DNA of 64,000 bases. Origin: Aquanectria penicillioides (Eukaryota > Ascomycota > Sordariomycetes > Hypocreales > Nectriaceae). The position numbers and the translations under genes were made by a program. This document shows, piece by piece, positions 33,393 through 45,401 of this stretch. Positions within the stretch are counted from its first letter, which is position 1. The number at the start of each line of letters is the position of its first letter. The stretch lies in contig PYIU01000004.1 in assembly GCA_003415625.1 (NCBI GenBank), forward strand, positions 186,001 through 250,000, given 5' to 3'. Below the pieces are notes generated by a model. It ran no database searches. It was given only the letters and a program-made list of their open reading frames with translations, and was not told the origin of the DNA.

Positions 33393-35270
33393 ATGGCGTC
33401 CACTCCAACAAAGTCCGAAGGGCCTCCTGCAGGTACTGGCGTTTCTACGCTGGGACACGTTCGTCTTCGTGATGAAGCGACAAACCAGATCATTCTCATC
33501 CCGTCGCCGTCCGATGACCCCCACGATCCCCTCAATTGGTGAGTGAATGCCCCCTGTGCTCCCCATCTGTTCTACGCCTCCCAATTGCACTCCCCAATGC
33601 CAAAGAAATGAAAAGATAAATCTAACCCGTTGGAAACACGACAGGCCGCGACCTTTCAAGCTTTACACCGCCGTCGCCGTGTGCTTCGCCATGATCCTGT
33701 GCAACTTCCTGGCCGCCGGTCCAACTCTCGCCATTCTCGAAACCGCACAGGACTTCTTCCCCGACTGGCAAACCACCGGCATGGCCAGCCCCATTGCTAA
33801 GACGGCCTACTTCTTCAACTGCACCGCCTTGTTCCAGGGTCTTGGTAACCTCGTCTGGATGCCCTTGATCAACAAGTATGGCCGTCGTCCCGTCTACGTC
33901 ATTGCATTTTCCATGTACCTCATCACCGCCGTCTGGTGCTGCGTGGCCACCCAGTACGCCAACTTCCTGGTGGCTCGAATCGTCATGGGTATCGCCGCCG
34001 GAGCCGGTGAATGCCTGGCCCCATTACAATTGCCGACATCTTCTTCCTCCACGAGCGAGGTACAGTTACAGCGTGAGTGATTTTTTCATGAGACGGTTGC
34101 GCAACATTGCCTCCGCGCTCTAGGTTTCATCGTGCTGACCGTGCATCGTAGCATGTACAATGCATCTCTCAATCTCGGTGTCGCCCTCGGAGCCATCATC
34201 GACGGCTTCATCGTCAAGAACCACCCCTGGAGGTACATCTACTATGTCGCCATTGCCCTCATCGGTGGTGTCACCTTGATTGTGTGGTTCACCTTCCCCG
34301 AGACGGCTTACAATCGTAGCCCCGACACCCATGGCATCACCACCACTCTCCATGCAGAGTCTGGCGCCTATCACCTGAAGAAGGCTGACGAGGAGGGCCA
34401 AGTACAGCATGTTGAGGAACGGCCCCCAAGCCAAATGAAGACCCGAGACTTGCTGCTGCAGGGCTTGTCCATCTTCCACGGCACATTCACCGAGGAGACG
34501 CTCTGGAACATGACCATTCGACCAGTGGCCTTGCTTATCCTGCCTCCTGTCTTCTGGGCTACCATGGTCATGTCAGTCACCATTGGTTTCATCACGGCTA
34601 TCACCTCCAACGTGTCCCCGGCCTTCTCCACAGCCTATGGATTTGAGGCATGGCAGTCTGGTCTCTGCTTCTTCTCCGGTGTCATTGGCGCCCTTGTTGG
34701 TATCTTCATGGGCGGACATCTCTCTGATTGGGTCGCTGATTATTTCACTCGCCGCAATGGTGGTATTCGTGAGCCCGAAATGCGTCTTCCCGCCATTATG
34801 ATTAGTGTCATCACCGGACCTCTATCTTTGGTATTGTACGGTGTCGGAATTGAAAAGGGACTCCACTGGATCGTTCCTACCATCGGTATTGGTTTGAGTA
34901 AGTTCCCACTCTTGGTCTCTGAGGTCAATGGTCACTAACAAATATTTTAGTCAACTTCTCCATTACCCAGGCCACAAACGTGTCTCTTGTCTATACTATT
35001 GATTGCTACCGACCCGTCGCTGGTGAGATCGTTGTGACCCAATTGGCATTCAAGTCCGCCTTTGGTTTCCTATTGGGTTTCTACACGAACCCGTGGGTCG
35101 ACAAGCATGGTTACGCCGTCGCCTACGGCGAGATGGCAGCAATCTGCGGAGGTGTGCTCGTTTTCTGGATTCCTTTGTTTGTATGGGGCAAGAAGATCCG
35201 TGAGAAGACCATCAGCTGGAAGATCATGAAGTACGCCCGCTGGGACATTGACAGAGAGGTCGGAGAGTAA
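33393..35270 (+). CDS. MFS transporter (DHA1-like) with an apparent 1-nt frameshift
   Basis: A 12-helix facilitator opening with the hallmark DDPHDPLNW before helix 1. Exons are 33393-33538, 33645-34072, 34152-34897 and 34951-35270. Landmarks: VYVIAFSMYLITAVWCC, RIVMGIAAGAGECLAP, MYNASLNLGVALGAIIDGF, and the closing YAVAYGEMAAICGGVLVFWI. The exons sum to a length one base short of a multiple of three. The break is near 34021-34026: before it the frame reads GECLAP, and after it the expected TIADIFFLHERGTVTA resumes one frame over, in good register with the next splice. Either this allele is inactivated or a base was lost in sequencing. Relatives export drugs or transport small polar compounds; the substrate is unknown. 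Confidence 0.88.
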
Positions 35271-36322
35271 TGCTCTCACCACGGAAGATTGTTGAGTTTG
35301 AGAACCATAGGATGCCTGTCAGGGCCCTCTTCCAAGCAATCTGCTTCAATTCGCAAATCTTTATTGATTCTAAAATTTATTCTATTATTTGGTGCCCGAG
35401 TGATGTAAAATGTTCAGTTTGAAAAAGATTGAGAGCTTCTGTCGAATTGATGGTATTGAAATTCTAGTGAGGCAAGAGACTTCATTCGTTCAACCAAGAA
35501 TTTAGGGGAAGCTATAGGCGTACCCTAATTCCACGTAACTACCCATTGACGCCACTGTGCTAGGAGCGAAAGAGGACAGATAAATTAGGTCCACATCTAA
35601 GTCGCGGTTGATGCATGCACCACTCACTCTACCTAGCGAAAGAGCAATTGAATGGGAGACCCGCAACCGCCCCGATGGTCATAGTCTAACCAAGAAAGAT
35701 GCGCAATTGCTCTTGTCTCTGAGGGCCGGGTTTAGCTACTTTTTAAGGTGTTTAGGTTGCACCCAAGTAGATCGATGCTGACCAAGGAGGCCGGAGTTGA
35801 AGGAATTGATGACATTGTACCAACTTCACGGTCGCATTTGCCCACGAAGTTCCGCCTAGGCAACGCCCACCAACAAATCTAACGAATGAGGCAAAAGGAA
35901 CACACGCGATCCGTCATTGCGTGATAAATCTAACAATAATATGTGGAAAAACAGGAACGAAAAAAAAAAAGCCGACATGCAACATGCGACACCACTCACA
36001 TGGACGCAAGTGTACCTGTACCGTACATGGCCGACAGGCTTCGCGCATCGTGAATTGGCGTCAGTATTCCAACTTTAACTCGGCTGCGCATGAGAACAGG
36101 GGCGAGAGATTGGGGGCCTTGATGGCCCTAATAATAAAGCACGCCAAAACTGAAATTCCCCGAGACAAATGACTAATGTCGGAAATAACGACGGTTGGTT
36201 CCCTAAGACCGGTCAAGGTGGACAGACCTAAAACCTCTCACGGCTATATTTAAACGACGGAATTGATGCCTTCAACACGTCATTGAGACCTTCCATTCAT
36301 CTCAAAGCCTCACACCCGAAAA
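35271..36322. other. Intergenic
   Basis: 3' flank of the MFS gene and promoter of the dehydrogenase. I see no supported frame. Confidence 0.5.
36245..36254 (+). promoter_or_regulatory. TATA-like element of the dehydrogenase
   Basis: TATATTTAAA, about 70 bases before the ATG at 36323. Confidence 0.4.
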
Positions 36323-37309
36323 ATGACTTCAAGATACGCTGCGGCCCACAAAACACCCAAGGGACCCGGCGATGACCGACCTACGGCTGCTCAAATTATT
36401 GCAGATGAAGGCCTGGAGGGGAAGCTCACTGGAAAGGTTGCACTTATAACTGGATGTTCGTCTGGTATCGGTGTTGAAACTGCCAAAGCTCTCTTCCAGA
36501 CCGGCTCGACATTATATCTTACCGCCAGAAACTTGGACACCGCTAGGTCGGTCCTTGGCGACTTGGTCGACAGCGGCCGTGTTCATCTGCTGAAGCTTGA
36601 CCTGGACTCGCTTGATAGTGTACGGGCATGCGCAGCCGAGTTCCTATCCCGCGAACAGACTCTCAGCCTTTTGATCTGCAACGCAGGCGTCATGAAGAGC
36701 CCCGAAGGCCGGACCAAGGACGGATTTGAGACACAATTCGGCACAAACCACGTTGCTCACTTTTTGCTGTTCAATCTGCTGCAATCGGCTTTGGTTGCAG
36801 GCTCCACCCCGGAAAAGCACTCCCGCGTTGTTATTCTGTCCTCCTTGGCTCACCGCTTTGGCGAGGTCGACTTCGACAACATCAACTTGGAAGGAAAATA
36901 TGAGCCAATGGCAGCTTATGCGGCGAGCAAAACGGCCAATGTCTGGACTGCGAATGAAATCGAGCGTCGTTATGGCCCACAAGGCGTGCACGCCTGGAGC
37001 GTTCAGCCGGGCTCGATTTTGACCAACCTATCCCGACACATGACGGAGGAAGAGAAAGAAGTAATGAAGGCCGATCCCTTTCTCGCAAAGACTTTCAAAA
37101 CTCCCCAGCAAGGAGCCGCCACAACGATCTGGGCCGCGACTGCGTCGGCCCTGGAAGGAACGGGAGGCAAATATCTTGAAGAATGTCAAATCTCTCAACC
37201 GTGGGACCCAGCAGCCCTATTATACAGCCCTGGATACGCGACACACACCTACGATACGGAAAAGGCCGCAAAACTGTGGGAAAGGTCCCTTGAGTGGACT
37301 AAATCATGA
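36323..37309 (+). CDS. Short-chain dehydrogenase/reductase (retinol-dehydrogenase-like)
   Basis: A 328-residue single-exon classical-type SDR. The NAD(P)-binding motif is TGCSSGIG at 43-50, NAG lies at 120-122, the catalytic serine is in VVILSSLAH (about 173-174), and YAASK carries Tyr199 and Lys203. The long N-terminal lead (GPGDDRPTAAQIIADEGLEG) and the PGSILTNLSRH loop after the active site fit the WWOX/RDH-like subgroup common in fungi. ARN after the second strand suggests NADP preference. These enzymes oxidise or reduce alcohols and ketones with NAD(P). The substrate is unknown and no neighbouring pathway points to one. Confidence 0.92.
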   Translation: MTSRYAAAHKTPKGPGDDRPTAAQIIADEGLEGKLTGKVALITGCSSGIGVETAKALFQTGSTLYLTARNLDTARSVLGDLVDSGRVHLLKLDLDSLDSVRACAAEFLSREQTLSLLICNAGVMKSPEGRTKDGFETQFGTNHVAHFLLFNLLQSALVAGSTPEKHSRVVILSSLAHRFGEVDFDNINLEGKYEPMAAYAASKTANVWTANEIERRYGPQGVHAWSVQPGSILTNLSRHMTEEEKEVMKADPFLAKTFKTPQQGAATTIWAATASALEGTGGKYLEECQISQPWDPAALLYSPGYATHTYDTEKAAKLWERSLEWTKS

Positions 37310-39307
37310 ATGAGATTTCTGACTATTAAATAATCCATGTCAATATCCAAGAAAATGGTGGCAGTTTATACTTTAGTGATAGCTGTCATTGGTTGGGAGT
37401 GCACCTTAAAGTGAGCAGAGATCCCAGTTTCAACTAGACATGATAATTTTGCTAGTCTGCAAACTTGATCTCATGTTCGCTTTGGGGCCAGTGGAACTCA
37501 GACAGGTTGCTGTAATGTGCCAATTTGGCTCAAAGACCCGATGACCTGGTCAAGTGCACATCTCATCAGAATTCTCCTGCGTACAACGTAACTTGAAGTG
37601 TCCATAACAGACTATGACTAAGACATGATCAAGCTAAGTTGCAGTAGTTCATGCAGGTGCTGCATCAAAATACGGATCATTTCCCAATATTGAAAGGTTT
37701 TGGTCTAGTATGCATCCTTATTGGTGTGACACTTTCTGAAGATTACGGTATGGTGACATGGATTGTGCCTACGATGAGATGAGACTGGATATGTGCTAGA
37801 CCTAAATATCCTGAACGCTAAGAATGATCGAAATAGGTCATCGAATGATAGACCGCAATGCATGACTGAGATTTATCTTTGATGACCTTGAGCGCTTCTC
37901 GATTACAACCAGGATGCTCGGGCTGTGGCCGAGTCAACCACTTTTGGCACATCAGCTGAGCGCATGCACACGAGCCTTTGAGGAAGCTTCCCGACATAAA
38001 CTGCCTCAAAGGGAAGAGCCGCATCAGACCCCGCCTGTACTATCAACGGTACTAATGTTGAAGCGTAATCCAAAGATAATCTGGAGATATGGGGCCAGAT
38101 AAAATATCGATCGAACAAGGACGTATCTTGCAAGATAAGACGGCTAGATAAAACACACCAAATCGCCACAGGATCCCTACGAACCCCAATTTTTATCGAT
38201 ATGACAAATTCGTATCAGGGCCTTGGATGTCGTCCGATTGGTTGGATCTCTTTGTCGATAACGGTGGAGTTCTTGGGGAATGGATTTTGCGATGGCAGTT
38301 GACAGCGAACGGCCCCACGCGTAAGCGGCCCGGACGAATGGCCTGTGGTGACTCAACATCGGCGAAATGGCATGTTTGTCTCGGTCTCTAAGCATTAAGA
38401 TGGTCTAGAACTGCTGAAAACACAGACAGCCTCGTTTCTATAACCCGCAGCCTGGAATCGCTTCAACGTCCATGTGCAGCGGTGATAAGGGATGGTGCTG
38501 ATGTGTCGTCAATATCATGTGGTGGCAATTTCGGGTTCGGGGACATTCAAAATTGGGATGAATCAAAACAGTTGGTCCAAATTCCAACGTTCAGGGGCGA
38601 ATTTCAACTCAATGCTTGGTAATTGCCAAATGCCATAGGAGCCTTCCTATCAAGACAGAGAGTCATGGTCGGAGGAAAATTATGGATGCTGGTTTTATCG
38701 CATTTAGGAGCAACTGTCCCGGGTCAAGGGCGGTCCACACGTGCTTTCAAGTCAGCAGTGATAGTGCTTGCATATTGTAGGCACATGTCTGCCTCTTTTT
38801 GTGTCCTTCTTTTCCCATCGTTGTCTGGCTAGGCCATATCCCACTGCCATGTCAATGTGAACTGCGATTTGGAGAATGTGTTATTCTTCCAATCTAATGA
38901 AAGTTTGTGGAGGTAGACTGTCGCCTCTGTATCCTCCAAAGGGAGCATGTCTTCTAGGATTGTATCGTCAGCCGGAGTTTATACTGGTGTGGTGTTCAAT
39001 GCCGGGGGTGTGTTCTGGGACAGATGTTTGACTCTGCGGGGTTTACGACGTCGTGATCATGACTGCAAAATCTGCACTAGTGAAAGTGGAATTCTTAATT
39101 GTAATTTTGTGTGATAATCGGTCGGAATGCTTAGCGTTTCGGGCACTCTAGTTCGTGATCGTTGGTGCGTAGCCCGCTCGGCTCGTGCTATCAACGTGCT
39201 ATGGATCAATAAAACATCCAACGGAGCCTCAAGGCGTCCTGCAGGCCCGGTCAGTTGAGATAAACGAAGAGGGGCTTGCTGCCTGTGGGTTCGTGATGCT
39301 TGTAAAA

Positions 39308-39425
39308 TTGTGGTTATGATTGTTAGTTTGTGGTTATGGTTGACAGTTTGTGGTTGTGGTTGTCAGTTTTGGTAGTGCTTGCCAGACTTTGGTTATACTT
39401 GCCAGACTCTGGTTATGCTTGCCAG
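39308..39425 (+). repeat. Degenerate ~20-bp tandem repeat
   Basis: About six diverged copies built on TTTGTGGTTATGGTTGACAG, drifting towards CTTTGGTTATGCTTGCCAG across the array. No coding role is evident. Confidence 0.7.
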
Positions 39426-40795
39426 CCTTTCCCGCCCTAATCTGGATCCCATTTCTTTTATGGTATGTCGAGCCTTATTATCTACCAAGCCTGCGGGATG
39501 ATCCACATTTCAAACTTCACGGGTGCCAGCCAAGAACAGTTTAGTTCGCTCAGCTGGGGAACTGCGGAGACAAAGTTGGAGAAGGCCACTGCGACTCGTC
39601 TATTGTCGCTCGCTCAGGACTGCCCTCGGTTGGCCTTACGACCCGCAATGATCACTCGTGTCATTGGGAATTCGCACGATATGTTTGGCTCCTTGCACGA
39701 TGTCACTGCTGGTGCCCAACTGATCTGGGGTAATCCAATAGTATCCACCTTGTTGGTTCCGTGTCTCCGGACGGGCATTGCTTGGTACTGGTGGGTCTTA
39801 GTTCGTGGTGATGGGTGACAGATTTGAACATCACGACGGATGCAGCTGCTAATTCTCTTCACTGGTCTGTCTAATCAATATTCTGGTGCTGTTTAGAGCA
39901 GATAAGAGGATTTATACGAGCCGTACTGATGATTTTCCGAAGTAATTCATTGGCAGTAGGTTAATGAGCAACAGACGTGTCTCCCTTCAATCCCTCCCCT
40001 GGTAACGAATGCATAGTTGCTTTAGTAGTTAATTACCTATCTACCAAGTCCCGCAAATCAAGTTCCATCCCCGTCTCTGATTTATCTGAAGCTGGCCTTA
40101 AGGTCCAGGGCTGTGCCGGAAGCCGACCTCGAGTTATCTCAGACTGGCCGCTGGTTGATCTTAGCGTTAGAGGTATCCAGCTCACCTGCGGTTAGCTCAG
40201 GTCAGTCTTCTAACAGCTTATCTTCAGCTGTCATCTCGTTGTTTCAGTACATGGAGGGGCGTTTTGGGAGCTATCGGTGATTTGCATTCGACAAACTGGA
40301 GCAGAGTAACTGCTGGCGAGGCTACCATCTACCCAGCACGTCAGATCGAAGGGACTAGACCACCATGGACATTGGTCTGGACCCTGCGAGCCATTACAGT
40401 GTATCTAATGATATCACATGTCATACCGTTTGGGACAGGCCCGCATGGTTCGCGGCGGTGGGTCGATGCAGGTCGCATTGATCCGAGTCGGGCTGAACCC
40501 TTCAGCCTCTCACCGTGCTCACCATTGACCAATTACAACGGTATCATCACAAAAATAAGGGGCTCGATAGACGGGTTTCCGAGGGTCTAGAAGCAGTTCC
40601 AAAGTAAAGTGGGCATTAGACACGCTGCTGGGACACGTTGCTGATCTTGATACCCCGGATTTCACTACCCCGCGTTCTGGGTGTTGCCTGCCGTCTTTGC
40701 GGCCCCAGGAGATGAAGAGGGAAATTGAAAGCGAATTAACGAACACCAGGGGCTTGGTGATTGTAGCTAGCTTGGACAGGCACTAACCCTAGTCC

Positions 40796-40825
40796 GTTGA
40801 TGTCGTTCTTAGAACGACATTCAAC
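40796..40825. promoter_or_regulatory. Large palindrome upstream of the permease
   Basis: ATGTCGTTCT (40800-40809) and AGAACGACAT (40811-40820) are perfect reverse complements around one central base. The flanks GTTGA and TTCAAC continue the symmetry with a single unpaired base. It lies about 300 bases before the permease ATG. A dimeric regulator site is the natural reading, but this is inference. Confidence 0.6.
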
Positions 40826-40949
40826 AATATGGATCAAGCTTAACTCTACTGCTTATCTGCAATCAGCAGACCAAAAGCGTACCAAGCCGGCCGATTCAGA
40901 TAAGCTTGAGGGTCCTCCCAAGCATTGAGGTAATACAGCCAGTCAGTGA

Positions 40950-40955
40950 TATATA
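40950..40955 (+). promoter_or_regulatory. TATA-like element of the permease
   Basis: TATATA about 165 bases upstream of the ATG at 41120. Positional evidence only. Confidence 0.25.
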
Positions 40956-41119
40956 GACCGGCGTCCCTCACCAAGTAAAACATCATACCCTGCTCTATCG
41001 GTCAATTGCATTGCATCGATCCCGCTCTATACAGGCGATACATGAATGCTCTGCCTATTCTTTTACTCTAACAAAATATCCTCCTACACCCGGCTCTCCA
41101 AGGCCACAACACGGCAACC

Positions 41120-42802
41120 ATGTCGGGGACCTTTGTCAAAGATGGCAGCCATGAAAAGGGCACAAAAGGCGTAGACTTTGGGCGAAGTGACTCTTACGCT
41201 GCTGGAGATTCTGAGACGGCTGGAGCAACAGACTTGCGCCGTACGGAAACCAGACGAGGCATCAAATCTCGCCATGCGCAGATGCTTGCTATCGGTGGTA
41301 CCATCGGTACTGGTCTCTTTGTCGGTGCTGGCCAGGCCCTTGCTGTCGCTGGTCCAGCAAACCTCTTCATGGCATACAGCCTCATCTGCTTCTTTGTTTA
41401 CGGAATCGTCACTGGTGTCGCCGAGGTCGCGACCTATCTCCCTGTTCCAGGAGCCTCCATGGCCTACCACGGCTCGCGATTCGTCTCCAAGAGTCTTGGA
41501 TTTGCCATGGGATGGCTGTACTGGTATTCCTTTGGTATCATCGTCGCATATGAAATCACGGCTGCTGCTCTTGTTATCAGCTACTGGCCCAACAACGTCC
41601 ACATCGCAGTTTGGATCACCATCATGATGCTGGTGATCATTGCTCTCAATGTTGCCCCAGTTAAAATCTACGCCGAGTCCGAATTCTGGTTCGCATCGCT
41701 GAAGGTCTTCATGATCATCGGATTGCTCCTCTTGGCATTTATCCTTGCAGTGGGTGGAGGCCCTGACAAGCATGCCATCGGATTTTCCTATTGGAACGAC
41801 CCCGGTGCAATGAATGAATTCCTTGTCAAGGGAGCCTCTGGCAGGTTCTGCGCCTTCATCTACGCTCTGACCTTTTCTATGTTCTCCTTCAACTTTGGAC
41901 CTGAACTGGTTGTCTTGACTTCTGGTGAGATGAAGAAGCCGAGAAAGAACCTCCCCAAGGCTGCCAAAAACTTTGTGTGGCGACTGATTGTCTTCTACTC
42001 GCTTGGCGCTCTTGCTATCAGCGTCATATGCCGAAGCGACGCTCCAGGTCTTACCGACGGCGGCGCTGGAGCTGCTGCATCTCCCTGGGTCATTGCTATC
42101 AAGCAGAGCGGCATTAAGGTCCTTGATTCGATCATCAACGCTGGTATCATTCTGTCTGCCTGGTCTTCCGGAAATTCGTTTCTCTACATGTCAAGCCGTT
42201 CTCTTTACTCTCTCTCTAAGGCTGGCAACGCACCCGCCATCTTCTCTCGCTGCAACAGCTGGGGTGTCCCAATTTACGCCGTCCTTACCAGCTCACTCTT
42301 TGCCCCCTTGGCTTATATGAATATCGGAACCTCGACTGGCAAGGTCTTTAACTGGTTTATCAACCTTACAAACACAGCAGGATTCACTTCCTGGGTTTGC
42401 TGCTGTATCATCCTCCTGCGCTTCCGTAAGGCCTGCAAAGCACAGGGTGTCAAGGACATTCCCTTCCAATCCGTCCTCCAGCCTTACGCTTCTTGGATCT
42501 GCATGGTATTCTTCATTTGCCTCCTTGGTCTGAATGGGTTCAGCGTCTTCTTCCCTGGCCACTGGTCCGTCTCCTCGTTCCTCACATCCTACATCGGCCT
42601 CCCCATCTTCTTGGCGATTTACGCGGGCCACCGAGTCTATCACTGGAACGATTCTTGGATGATCGACCCATCACAGGTTGACCTTAACTCCGGTCTGGAT
42701 GCCATCAGGGCGATGGAGGAGGATGAAGTCGAGGAAGAAGAACCGATCAAGGGCGGTATTGGAGCAAAGGCGTGGAGGGTTGTCAAATCGCTTTGGGAGT
42801 AG
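41120..42802 (+). CDS. Amino-acid permease (AAT/YAT family, APC superfamily)
   Basis: A 560-residue intronless permease with about 12 helices. The cytosolic N terminus precedes RRGIKSRHAQMLAIGGTIGTGLFVG, the conserved helix-1 substrate-binding motif (IGGTIGTGLFVG). Further family features are VPGASMAYHGSRFVSKSLGFAMGWLYWY, GPELVVLTSGEMKKPRKNLPKA, and SSRSLYSLSKAGNAPAIF with its conserved charged loop. The acidic C-terminal tail (MEEDEVEEEEP) suits regulated endocytosis. It would import amino acids across the plasma membrane with protons. Specificity (broad Gap1-like, proline, or a narrower class) cannot be read from the sequence. It is the first gene of a probable amino/hydroxy-acid utilisation island, and a striking palindrome lies in its promoter. 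Confidence 0.94.
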   Translation: MSGTFVKDGSHEKGTKGVDFGRSDSYAAGDSETAGATDLRRTETRRGIKSRHAQMLAIGGTIGTGLFVGAGQALAVAGPANLFMAYSLICFFVYGIVTGVAEVATYLPVPGASMAYHGSRFVSKSLGFAMGWLYWYSFGIIVAYEITAAALVISYWPNNVHIAVWITIMMLVIIALNVAPVKIYAESEFWFASLKVFMIIGLLLLAFILAVGGGPDKHAIGFSYWNDPGAMNEFLVKGASGRFCAFIYALTFSMFSFNFGPELVVLTSGEMKKPRKNLPKAAKNFVWRLIVFYSLGALAISVICRSDAPGLTDGGAGAAASPWVIAIKQSGIKVLDSIINAGIILSAWSSGNSFLYMSSRSLYSLSKAGNAPAIFSRCNSWGVPIYAVLTSSLFAPLAYMNIGTSTGKVFNWFINLTNTAGFTSWVCCCIILLRFRKACKAQGVKDIPFQSVLQPYASWICMVFFICLLGLNGFSVFFPGHWSVSSFLTSYIGLPIFLAIYAGHRVYHWNDSWMIDPSQVDLNSGLDAIRAMEEDEVEEEEPIKGGIGAKAWRVVKSLWE

Positions 42803-43554
42803 GATGTGGTAGAACAGAGTAGGACATCATCTAATCAGAATGTACATCATTGAAGAATTCATTTCTCACCTTTTCAAGTCCCGGGCGTCAAATTTGTTGA
42901 TGTTAATTCTACGTAGCGTAGCTAGCCAATGTCCCGGCTTTTGAGTGCTAAGCTTCCCAAGCGAAGTCGGAGTGGCCCAGGGTCTGTCCTCCCAGGATGC
43001 ATTATTTTACGTCGAGAATACCATCCCTTGCACGAATGTGATGCTGGTTTTGGCAGGCAATTGACATTTTGATAGAAACGGGAATGTATTGTTCTGCGGG
43101 GACCAGCGTCCTGCGCCGAGATGCAGGATTGGGACATTTGCAGCGATGACAGCGCGGCCACTCACTCACTCGCCCACTGTAGAGCGTCGTAGAGGCACTG
43201 TAAATCGTGGAAATAGCGCTGTGACGAGAATCAGCCGGCGACCAGCGAGTCTGAGCCGTGTTGAAATCGGTAGTTGAGAGCGAGCCCCCGCTACACTAAT
43301 CTCCTTTGGGAGAAACGCTCTTCTTGGAGGCGCGTCTCGCTCCATCTCGCTCGGCCAGAAAGCTCACTGAGCCGCTTAGATAAGGATAAGGAAGTATTGG
43401 CTCAATCGAGGGAGCTGTGAGCGAAGCAAAACTGGAAGGCAATGAAGAAGGACATGGCGTTGGACAATTGATCGAGTTGCCTATTTATCGCAGGGCTGCC
43501 GAGAAGCTGCAAAAACCATTCACTGTCTCCATCGTCTGGCACTCAGAAGCCATC
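42803..43554. other. Intergenic
   Basis: Permease 3' flank and promoter of the L-2-hydroxyglutarate dehydrogenase. I see no gene. Confidence 0.5.
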
Positions 43555-44872
43555 ATGTTCTCCAGGGCTGCGTCGAACTGGGGCTCCAGGCTCCCCGCGA
43601 AGGCAAAGGCCAAGGCCCAGCGGCTGTGCTTCAGTTCGACCACCGCTGCCAGAGCCGACTTTACTCATGCGGTTGGTGCTTCCTCGAGACGCGGAGCAAC
43701 AGAGCTGGAGGCAATTGCTGACATTGGCGTGATTGATCTAGGTTATTGGAGGTGGTGTCGTAGGCTTGGCTGTCGCTCAGCGCCTTGCCCAACGCGAGGG
43801 CACATCTACGATCTTGATTGAGCGCAACTACGGTATCGGCATGGAGACAAGCTCGCGTAACAGCGAGGTCATCCACGCGGGCATTTATTACGGCACAGAG
43901 AGCCTGAAGGGGCGCATGTGCATCCGAGGAAAGGAGCTGCTGTACCAGCTCTGCGATGAGGCCGACATTCCTTACCGCCGTACGGGCAAATGGATCGTGG
44001 CCCAGGACGAGGCCCAACACCAAGCCCTCGAGAAGATATATGCGACATGCCAAGAATTAAACGTCCCCATGAGGTGGGTTAGCAATGCCGAGGTGGAACG
44101 AGACGGCGAAGGAGTGGTGGCACGCGCCGCGGTTCTGGAGAGCCCGACAACAGGCATCGTCGACTCGCACGGCCTCATGTTGGCGTTGCTCGGCCGTTTT
44201 GAGGAGTCCGAGGGCATCTTGGCACTAAACACATCCGTCGTGAACCTCAAGCCGCTGGGCGACTCAGGGAGCGCCGGTTGGGAAATTGAGGTCAAGGATA
44301 GTGCCGAATCAGAGACGTCAACAATTACCGCGGAAACCATCATCAACTCAGCCGGCTTGGGGGCCGTCGCGATCCACAACATGATCACCCCACCGTCGCG
44401 ACACAAGGAGATGTTCTATGCCAAGGGAAACTATTTCTCCTATTCCACATCCACGCCAAAGATCTCACGGTTGATTTACCCAGCCCCTGCACCAGGCGCC
44501 GGCGGCCTAGGGACCCATCTCACACTGGATCTTGGAGGCCGAATTCGGTTCGGACCAGACGTAGAGTGGGTAGACAGCGCGGACGACCTAAATGCCAATG
44601 AAAAGCAGCTGCAGTTGGCCATTAAAGATATCAAGACCTACCTCCCTGCCGTCGACGAGACCTGTCTGGCTGCGGATTATGCTGGCATCAGGCCAAAGTT
44701 GGCGAGAGGCGGCGGTGGAGTTGAAGGAAAGGGATTCTTGGACTTTATTATTCGCAAAGAGGAGGGATATGAGGGATGGGTCAATCTTTTGGGCATTGAA
44801 AGCCCCGGACTTACTAGCTGCTTGGCTATTGGCGAAAAGGTTGATTCCATCTTGTATGGATCACAGGGTTAG
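43555..44872 (+). CDS. L-2-hydroxyglutarate dehydrogenase, mitochondrial FAD enzyme
   Basis: A 415-residue FAD-dependent oxidoreductase of the DAO superfamily, exons 43555-43671 and 43742-44872 (70-nt intron, phase 0). The N terminus MFSRAASNWGSRLPAKAKAK is basic and lacks acids, a good mitochondrial presequence. The dinucleotide fold follows directly (VIGGGVVGLAVAQRLA, about 40-55). SSRNSEVIHAGIYYGTES is the L2HGDH signature. C-terminal AGIRPKL and GIESPGLTSCLAIG close the FAD site. The enzyme oxidises L-2-hydroxyglutarate to 2-oxoglutarate and passes electrons to the respiratory chain, clearing a side product of malate dehydrogenase and lysine/amino-acid metabolism. It converges on the FMN hydroxyacid oxidase next door. 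Confidence 0.93.
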
Positions 44873-45401
44873 CATGGTGGCAGAAAGCATTCGACCAGGG
44901 CATTAAATGTAAATAAAGAAAGAAAAAGAAATGTACCTTGTACCCCCAGAAACACCATATTATAGCATGACATATGAATGAATCATTGACTTGGATGTTA
45001 CATATGAAATCCCGGGAAGGAGACCCCCCAATGAATTGCAGAATCCGCTCTAATCGTCTCGGCAAGGTACGAGTATCGCGAATTGGCCATGGTGATGTGA
45101 AGAACTTGAATCTTCGTTAAAGGTGGCATAAGAAGCGGCGGATGAAACATGAATCCTTGGTCATTGGAGAAATCGTCACAACTTCTCACCAAGTTTTACA
45201 GATTTCTAGCGGTGTTGCTAACATCAATGGACAACCACCTCTTCAACCCAGCAAATGATTCATTGAAAAGGAATATAAATCTGTTTCTATGGGCTGATAA
45301 CTACTAAACTGTCTCATATCTAGTTAAAACGGACCGCTTGCTATGACAGTAGTCTATTTCTCCATTCTTTCTTCCCCTGCTCTCTCCAGTTCTAGTATAC
45401 T
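44873..45401. other. Intergenic between convergent dehydrogenases
   Basis: 3' flanks of two convergent genes. I see no gene. Confidence 0.5.

Larger units (their letters stand above)
37310..41119. other. Long gene-free stretch upstream of the amino-acid permease
   Basis: About 3.8 kb without a recognisable gene. Contains a degenerate ~20-bp tandem repeat (39308-39425), a large palindrome (40796-40825) and a TATATA motif (40950-40955), the last two in the permease promoter. Confidence 0.45.

Noticed and set aside
39465..39818. 117-codon frame in the gene desert
   Set aside because: No recognisable domain, and it is overlapped by an opposite-strand frame.
41084..41773. 229-codon frame on the strand opposite the permease
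   Set aside because: It is antisense to the strongly conserved N-terminal half of the amino-acid permease and its composition reflects the reversed codons.
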